In this document: one piece after another, positions 60,158-64,000 of the stretch
Layout of the letters: every line of letters begins with the position of its first letter
Numbering within the stretch: position 1 is the stretch's first letter
Assembly: GCF_042679085.1 (NCBI RefSeq)
Contig: NZ_JBHTLQ010000014.1
Location: forward strand, 23,858-87,857
Reading direction: 5' to 3'
Length of the DNA: 64,000 bases
Source of the DNA: Phenylobacterium conjunctum
GTDB taxonomy: Bacteria > Pseudomonadota > Alphaproteobacteria > Caulobacterales > Caulobacteraceae
The notes under the pieces: generated by a model
The model's database searches: none
The model's input: only the letters and a program-made list of their open reading frames with translations
What the model was told of the DNA's origin: nothing
Program-made: the position numbers and the translations under genes

Positions 60158-62038
60158 GTGTCAGAAACTCAACCTGGCCAGGACCACAAGGGCTTCTGGG
60201 GCCTGACCCTGGCCTCTGTCGGCGTGGTGTTCGGCGATATCGGCACCAGTCCGCTCTACGCCATGCGCGAGGCCCTGGCCCATGTGCGCGGCGGGGCGGA
60301 CGAGGCCGCCGTGCTCGGGGTGGTCTCCCTGGTGCTGTGGGCCCTGATCATCATCGTCACCCTGAAGTACCTGGTGCTGGTGATGCGGGCGGACAACCGG
60401 GGCGAAGGCGGCACCCTATCGCTGATGGCGCTGGCCCAACACGCGCTGGGCCGCCGCTCTGGGCCGATCTTCCTGCTGGGGGTCTGTGGCGCGGCCCTGT
60501 TCTACGCTGACGGCCTCATTACTCCGGCGATCTCGGTGCTGTCGGCGGCGGAGGGCCTGGTCGGAGCGCCTGGCGGCGCGGGGTTCGCGCCCTATGTGCT
60601 GCCGGTGGCGACCGTCATCCTGGTCGCCCTGTTCGCCGTGCAGTCGCGCGGCACCGCGGCGGTGGGCCGATACTTCGGCCCGATCACCCTGGTCTGGTTC
60701 CTGACCCTGGGCGGGCTTGGCCTCCTGCACCTAGTGGACGCGCCGCAGATCCTGCAGGCCTTCAGCCCGCATTGGGGCCTGAAGCTGCTCTTCGGCCACG
60801 GCCTGCTCGGCGTCGCCGTCCTGGGCAGCGTCTTCCTGGTGGTCACCGGGGCCGAGGCCCTGTTCGCCGACATGGGCCATTTCGGCGCCGGCCCCATCCG
60901 GGCCGGGTGGCTGACGGTCGCCCTGCCCTGCCTGGCCTTGAACTATCTGGGCCAGGGCGCCCTGGTGCTGGCGGATCCCAGCGCCGGGGAGAACCCGTTC
61001 TTCCGGATGATCCCGCCGCAGATCTACTGGCCGGTCCTGGGCCTGACCACGGCGGCCACCGTCATCGCGAGCCAAGCCGTGATCACCGGGGCCTTCTCGG
61101 TGACCCAACAGGCCGTGCAGCTGGGCCTCCTGCCCCGGCTGGAGGTCCGGCGGACCAGCGAGACCATGGCGGGACAGATCTATGTGCCGGTGGTCAATGG
61201 CGCCCTGTTGGCCGGCGTCGTCTTCCTGCTGTTCGCCTTCCGCACCTCCTCGGCCATGGCTTCGGCCTATGGCATCGCCATCACCACGACCATGGTGGTG
61301 ACCGTCGCCCTGATGGTCGTCATCGAGCGGCGGCTGTGGGCTTGGCCCCTGGCCGCCGTCATCGGCGTCACCGCGCCGCTGCTGCTGATCGACCTGGTCT
61401 TCCTGGGCGCCAACCTTCTGAAGATCCTGGACGGCGGCTGGCTGCCCCTGGTTCTGGCGGCGGTGCTGACCGGCCTGATGTGGACCTGGACCAAGGGCTC
61501 TCAGAACCTGGCCCAGAAGAGCCGGCGCGACGCCGTGCCCCTGGCCGACCTGATCGCCAGCCTTAGCCAACGCCCGCCGCACCAGGTGGCCGGCACGGCC
61601 TTCTTCCTGACGGCGGACCCGACGGTGGCTCCCGTCGCCCTGATGCACAACCTCAAGCACAACCGCGTCCTGCACGAGAAGAACGTGATCCTGAGCGTCC
61701 GGACCGCGGACACCCCGCGGGTCGAAGAGGATCGGCGGCTGGAGGTCCAGGACCTGGCGCCGGGCTTCCGGCTGGTCAGCCTCACCTTCGGCTTCATGGA
61801 GACGCCGAACCTGCCCAAGGCCCTAGCCAAGGCGCGGCGCGAGGGTCTGAAGTTCGACATCATGAGCACCTCCTTCTTCATCGGCCGCCGCACCGTGGCC
61901 CCGTCCGGGCGCCAGGGCATGCCCCTGCTGCAGGACCGGCTGTTCAGCTGGATGGTCCGCAACGCCGAGAACCCCACCGACTACTTCCACATCCCACCCG
62001 GCCGCGTGGTGGAACTGGGGACGCAGGTTTCGGTGTGA
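60158..62038 (+). CDS. kup: Low-affinity potassium uptake protein Kup
   Basis: This is a KUP/HAK-type K+:H+ symporter of the inner membrane. The 626-residue protein has the family motif GVVFGDIGTSPLYAMREAL near the N-terminus, about 12 membrane helices and a cytoplasmic C-terminal domain (from about 450). GTG 60158 is the start, with GAGGTGA seven bases before it. It is convergent with kdpE, so two potassium-related loci meet here. Confidence 0.95.
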   Translation: MSETQPGQDHKGFWGLTLASVGVVFGDIGTSPLYAMREALAHVRGGADEAAVLGVVSLVLWALIIIVTLKYLVLVMRADNRGEGGTLSLMALAQHALGRRSGPIFLLGVCGAALFYADGLITPAISVLSAAEGLVGAPGGAGFAPYVLPVATVILVALFAVQSRGTAAVGRYFGPITLVWFLTLGGLGLLHLVDAPQILQAFSPHWGLKLLFGHGLLGVAVLGSVFLVVTGAEALFADMGHFGAGPIRAGWLTVALPCLALNYLGQGALVLADPSAGENPFFRMIPPQIYWPVLGLTTAATVIASQAVITGAFSVTQQAVQLGLLPRLEVRRTSETMAGQIYVPVVNGALLAGVVFLLFAFRTSSAMASAYGIAITTTMVVTVALMVVIERRLWAWPLAAVIGVTAPLLLIDLVFLGANLLKILDGGWLPLVLAAVLTGLMWTWTKGSQNLAQKSRRDAVPLADLIASLSQRPPHQVAGTAFFLTADPTVAPVALMHNLKHNRVLHEKNVILSVRTADTPRVEEDRRLEVQDLAPGFRLVSLTFGFMETPNLPKALAKARREGLKFDIMSTSFFIGRRTVAPSGRQGMPLLQDRLFSWMVRNAENPTDYFHIPPGRVVELGTQVSV

Positions 62039-62046
62039 TCGAAAGT

Positions 62047-62196
62047 CCCCTTCTCCCCTTGTGGGAGAAGGTGGCCCGAAGGGCCGGATGAGGGGTTGCA
62101 GGCGACTGACCGCAATTGGTGGCCTGCATTGATTTCTGGGAGACCCCTCATCCGACCTGGCTCCGCCAGGCCACCTTCTCCCACAAGGGGAGAAGG
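62047..62196. repeat. Large inverted repeat between convergent kup and kdpE
   Basis: The left arm (from 62047, CCCCTTCTCCCCTTGTGGGA then GAAGGTGGC) recurs inverted at 62168-62196. ATGAGGGGT (62088-62096) and ACCCCTCAT (62143-62151) continue the symmetry. In the middle TGCAGGC pairs with GCCTGCA. The arms themselves contain CTTCTCCC/GGGAGAAG hairpins. This has the look of dispersed palindromic elements found between convergent genes in Caulobacter relatives and probably acts as a two-way terminator. Confidence 0.75.
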
Positions 62197-62200
62197 ATGT

Positions 62201-62896
62201 TCACAGCGCCTCGGTCAGGAACCGGTAGCCGACGCCGGCTTCGGTGACGATGTGGACGGGGGCGGAGGGGTCGGGCTCAAGCTTTTGGCGCAGCTGGCCG
62301 ACGGCGACGCGCAGATACTGGGTGTCGGCCTCGTGGGCCGGCCCCCAGACGGCGGTCAGCAGTTGCTTGTGGGTGACCACCTTGCCGGCGCCGTCCACCA
62401 GTACAGACAACAGCTTGAATTCCTTAGGGGTCAGCCGCACCCGCTCGCCTGCGCGGCGCACCACGCCCAGGCGGAAATCCATCTCCAGCTCACCGGTCTT
62501 GACGATGGGATTGGGCTCGGCCCCGCCGGCGCTTCGGCGCAGGGCGACGCGCAGGCGGGCGAGGAGTTCGCCGACCCCGAAGGGCTTCTGCAGATAGTCG
62601 TCGGCGCCGCCGTCCAGGGCGGCGATCTTCTCAGCCTCCCGGTCTCGGGCCGAGAGGATGAGGATCGGGCCGGCATAGAAGTCGCGCGCCTTCGACAGCG
62701 CCTCATGCCCGTCGAGGTCCGGCAGGCCGAGATCGAGCACCAGGGCGTCAGGCGCCCGCAGGGCCAGCTCGCGCAGCCCCTCGGCGGCGGTCAGCGCCTG
62801 GATCGGCTCATAGCCGGCCGCCTCCAGCGCCGGGGTCAGGAACCGGTGGATCTGGACCTCGTCGTCGACGACCAGGATGCGGGGACGAAGCGTCAA
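62201..62896 (-). CDS. kdpE: Response regulator KdpE
   Basis: This OmpR-family response regulator activates the high-affinity potassium pump genes kdpFABC. The 231-residue protein has a receiver domain (RILVVDDEVQIHRFLTPALE; phospho-acceptor Asp in LVLDLGLPDLDG; Lys in YLQKPF) and a winged-helix DNA-binding domain (VRLTPKEFKLLSVLV, HIVTEAGVGYRFL). Its ATG overlaps the kdpD stop by 4 nt. Confidence 0.93.
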   Translation of the reverse strand: MTLRPRILVVDDEVQIHRFLTPALEAAGYEPIQALTAAEGLRELALRAPDALVLDLGLPDLDGHEALSKARDFYAGPILILSARDREAEKIAALDGGADDYLQKPFGVGELLARLRVALRRSAGGAEPNPIVKTGELEMDFRLGVVRRAGERVRLTPKEFKLLSVLVDGAGKVVTHKQLLTAVWGPAHEADTQYLRVAVGQLRQKLEPDPSAPVHIVTEAGVGYRFLTEAL

Positions 62897-64000
62897 AGGA
62901 GTCCTCTCGGCGTCTCTGCGACCTTGCCCAGGCTGATCATGAACCGTGAGCCGCCGGAAGGCCCCAGCGGGCTGACCAAGGCGACGCGGCCGCCCATGGC
63001 CTCGACGAAGCCCTTGGTGATGGACAGCCCCAGGCCCAGGCCGCCTGTGCGGTCGCTCGGGCCGCGGCGGAACTTGTCGAAGATCGCCGCCTGCTGGTCG
63101 GCGGGCACGCCAGGCCCCTCGTCATCGACGGAGACCATGACCCAGCGGCCGTCCTCGTGGGCGGCGATCCGCAGGGTTCCGCCCGCCGGGGTATGGACGG
63201 CGGCGTTGTCCAGCAGGTTGAGGATCGCCTGTTCGACCAGGGTGGGGTCCGCCTTCACCAGGGACAGGCGGTCGGCGAAGTCCCGCTCGATCTTGTGATC
63301 CCCCAGGCGCGCCGCCAGCCGGCGGATCGCGGAGCCGATCAGCTCGCGCACATCCACCCATTCCTCGCGCGGCTTCAGGGCCCCGCCCTCCAGCCGGCCC
63401 ATGTCCAGCAGGGCGCCCACATGGGCGTTCAGGCGCTCGGCGTCCTCCTGGATGCTGCGCATCAGGTCGCGACGGACGGCAGATGTGAGCTGTTGCTCAT
63501 ATTCGTAGAGGGTGGTGGCGGAGCCCAGGATCGAGGCCAGGGGCGTGCGAAAATCGTGGCTGATGGAGTTGAGCACGCCGGCCCGCAGCTGGTCCGCCTG
63601 GCGCAGGACCTCATTTTCGCCCGCCGCACTGGCCAGGGCGGCCCGCTCGACTACCACCCCGCCTTGCTCGATCAGGGCCGGGGCGAGATCGGGCTCGGTC
63701 GCCGGCCGACCCGCGCGCAGGCCCACGACGCCGACGGGGCCAGAAACGCCCTGGAGCGCGGAGAAGGTCCATTCGGCGCTCTCTCCTCCCGGCGAGGAGG
63801 TGGGACTTTGGGCGTGGGACCAAACCTGCTCGGCCATCGCCAGGCTTTCGGCCGCCAGCGTGCTGAGGCCCGCCGGGGCGCCGGCCAGGCGCAGACCGCC
63901 CTCCCCTGGCAAGAGCACCACCGCCGGGCCGCCTGTGACGGAGGCCAGATGCTCGGCCAGCGCCTGAGCCGCTTCGTCGGCGCTGGCGGCGCGGGCGAGC
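62893..64000 (-). CDS. kdpD: Sensor histidine kinase KdpD, 5' part outside the window
   Basis: This is the C-terminal portion of the potassium and turgor sensor kinase. The frame stays open to the right edge, so the N-terminal KdpD and Usp domains are not seen; about 368 residues are present. Visible parts are a GAF-like region (LARAASADEAAQALAEHLAS, ...), the H-box SHDFRTPLASILGSATTLYE with the phosphorylated histidine, N-box NLLDNAAVHTPAGG, G1 VDDEGPGVPADQQ and G2 GLGLGLSITKGFVEA. kdpFABC are expected upstream, beyond 64000. Confidence 0.92.
   Translation of the reverse strand, partial: LARAASADEAAQALAEHLASVTGGPAVVLLPGEGGLRLAGAPAGLSTLAAESLAMAEQVWSHAQSPTSSPGGESAEWTFSALQGVSGPVGVVGLRAGRPATEPDLAPALIEQGGVVVERAALASAAGENEVLRQADQLRAGVLNSISHDFRTPLASILGSATTLYEYEQQLTSAVRRDLMRSIQEDAERLNAHVGALLDMGRLEGGALKPREEWVDVRELIGSAIRRLAARLGDHKIERDFADRLSLVKADPTLVEQAILNLLDNAAVHTPAGGTLRIAAHEDGRWVMVSVDDEGPGVPADQQAAIFDKFRRGPSDRTGGLGLGLSITKGFVEAMGGRVALVSPLGPSGGSRFMISLGKVAETPRGLL

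Overview
The window is a GC-rich stretch of a bacterial chromosome. It looks like an alphaproteobacterium of the family Caulobacteraceae, and Phenylobacterium or Caulobacter is my best guess. The reasons are the gene order lon-hup beside clpX-cicA-clpP-tig, an alphaproteobacterial nuo operon, a 29-codon sidA-like gene with a GTTC-N7-GTTC LexA box next to dnaE, and promoters that resemble TTGACG/GCTANAWC. Almost everything is housekeeping. I see no prophage, insertion sequence or CRISPR array.

Layout. From 1 to 11086, read leftward, lies a translation and envelope-biogenesis run: rpsB, tsf, pyrH, frr, uppS, cdsA, dxr, rseP, bamA, a Skp/OmpH chaperone gene and lpxD (cut by the window edge). A small proline-rich secreted protein gene at 11300-11539 points the other way. 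From 11590 to 17247, leftward, are lolC/E, lolD, the SOS microgene sidA and the replicative polymerase gene dnaE. A 393-bp gap (17248-17640) follows, full of hairpins, including a tandemly duplicated terminator. From 17641 to 36654 is one very long leftward unit: nuoA to nuoN for respiratory complex I, with two extra small genes inserted (an NTF2-like protein between nuoD and nuoE, and a putative lipoprotein between nuoH and nuoI). It continues into birA, coaX, rnj, methylmalonyl-CoA epimerase and DUF1467 genes, most with touching or overlapping ends.

Between a tRNA-Asp (36889-36965) and a tRNA-Val (39318-39394) sit a CYP153-type cytochrome P450 gene and an aldo/keto reductase gene. These are the most accessory-looking genes here. 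From 39435 to 48521 is the protein quality-control and development block: hup, lon, clpX, cicA (divergent, followed by a MazG-like pyrophosphohydrolase and an 83-residue protein), an NAD(P)-binding protein, clpP, tig and tRNA-Leu. From 48569 to 64000 are nnr (NAD(P)HX repair), a histidine phosphatase, glnB-glnA, a small membrane protein, parE, a DEAD-box helicase, a GGDEF protein, an enoyl-CoA hydratase, a glutathione S-transferase with a striking palindrome over its ribosome binding site, kup, and convergent kdpE-kdpD (the latter cut by the right edge).

The most notable items are the unlisted microgene at 15058-15147 with its LexA-type operator, the palindrome at 59347-59385, the extra genes translationally coupled inside the nuo operon, the hairpin-rich gap where I would have expected proS, and the P450 locus between two tRNA genes.
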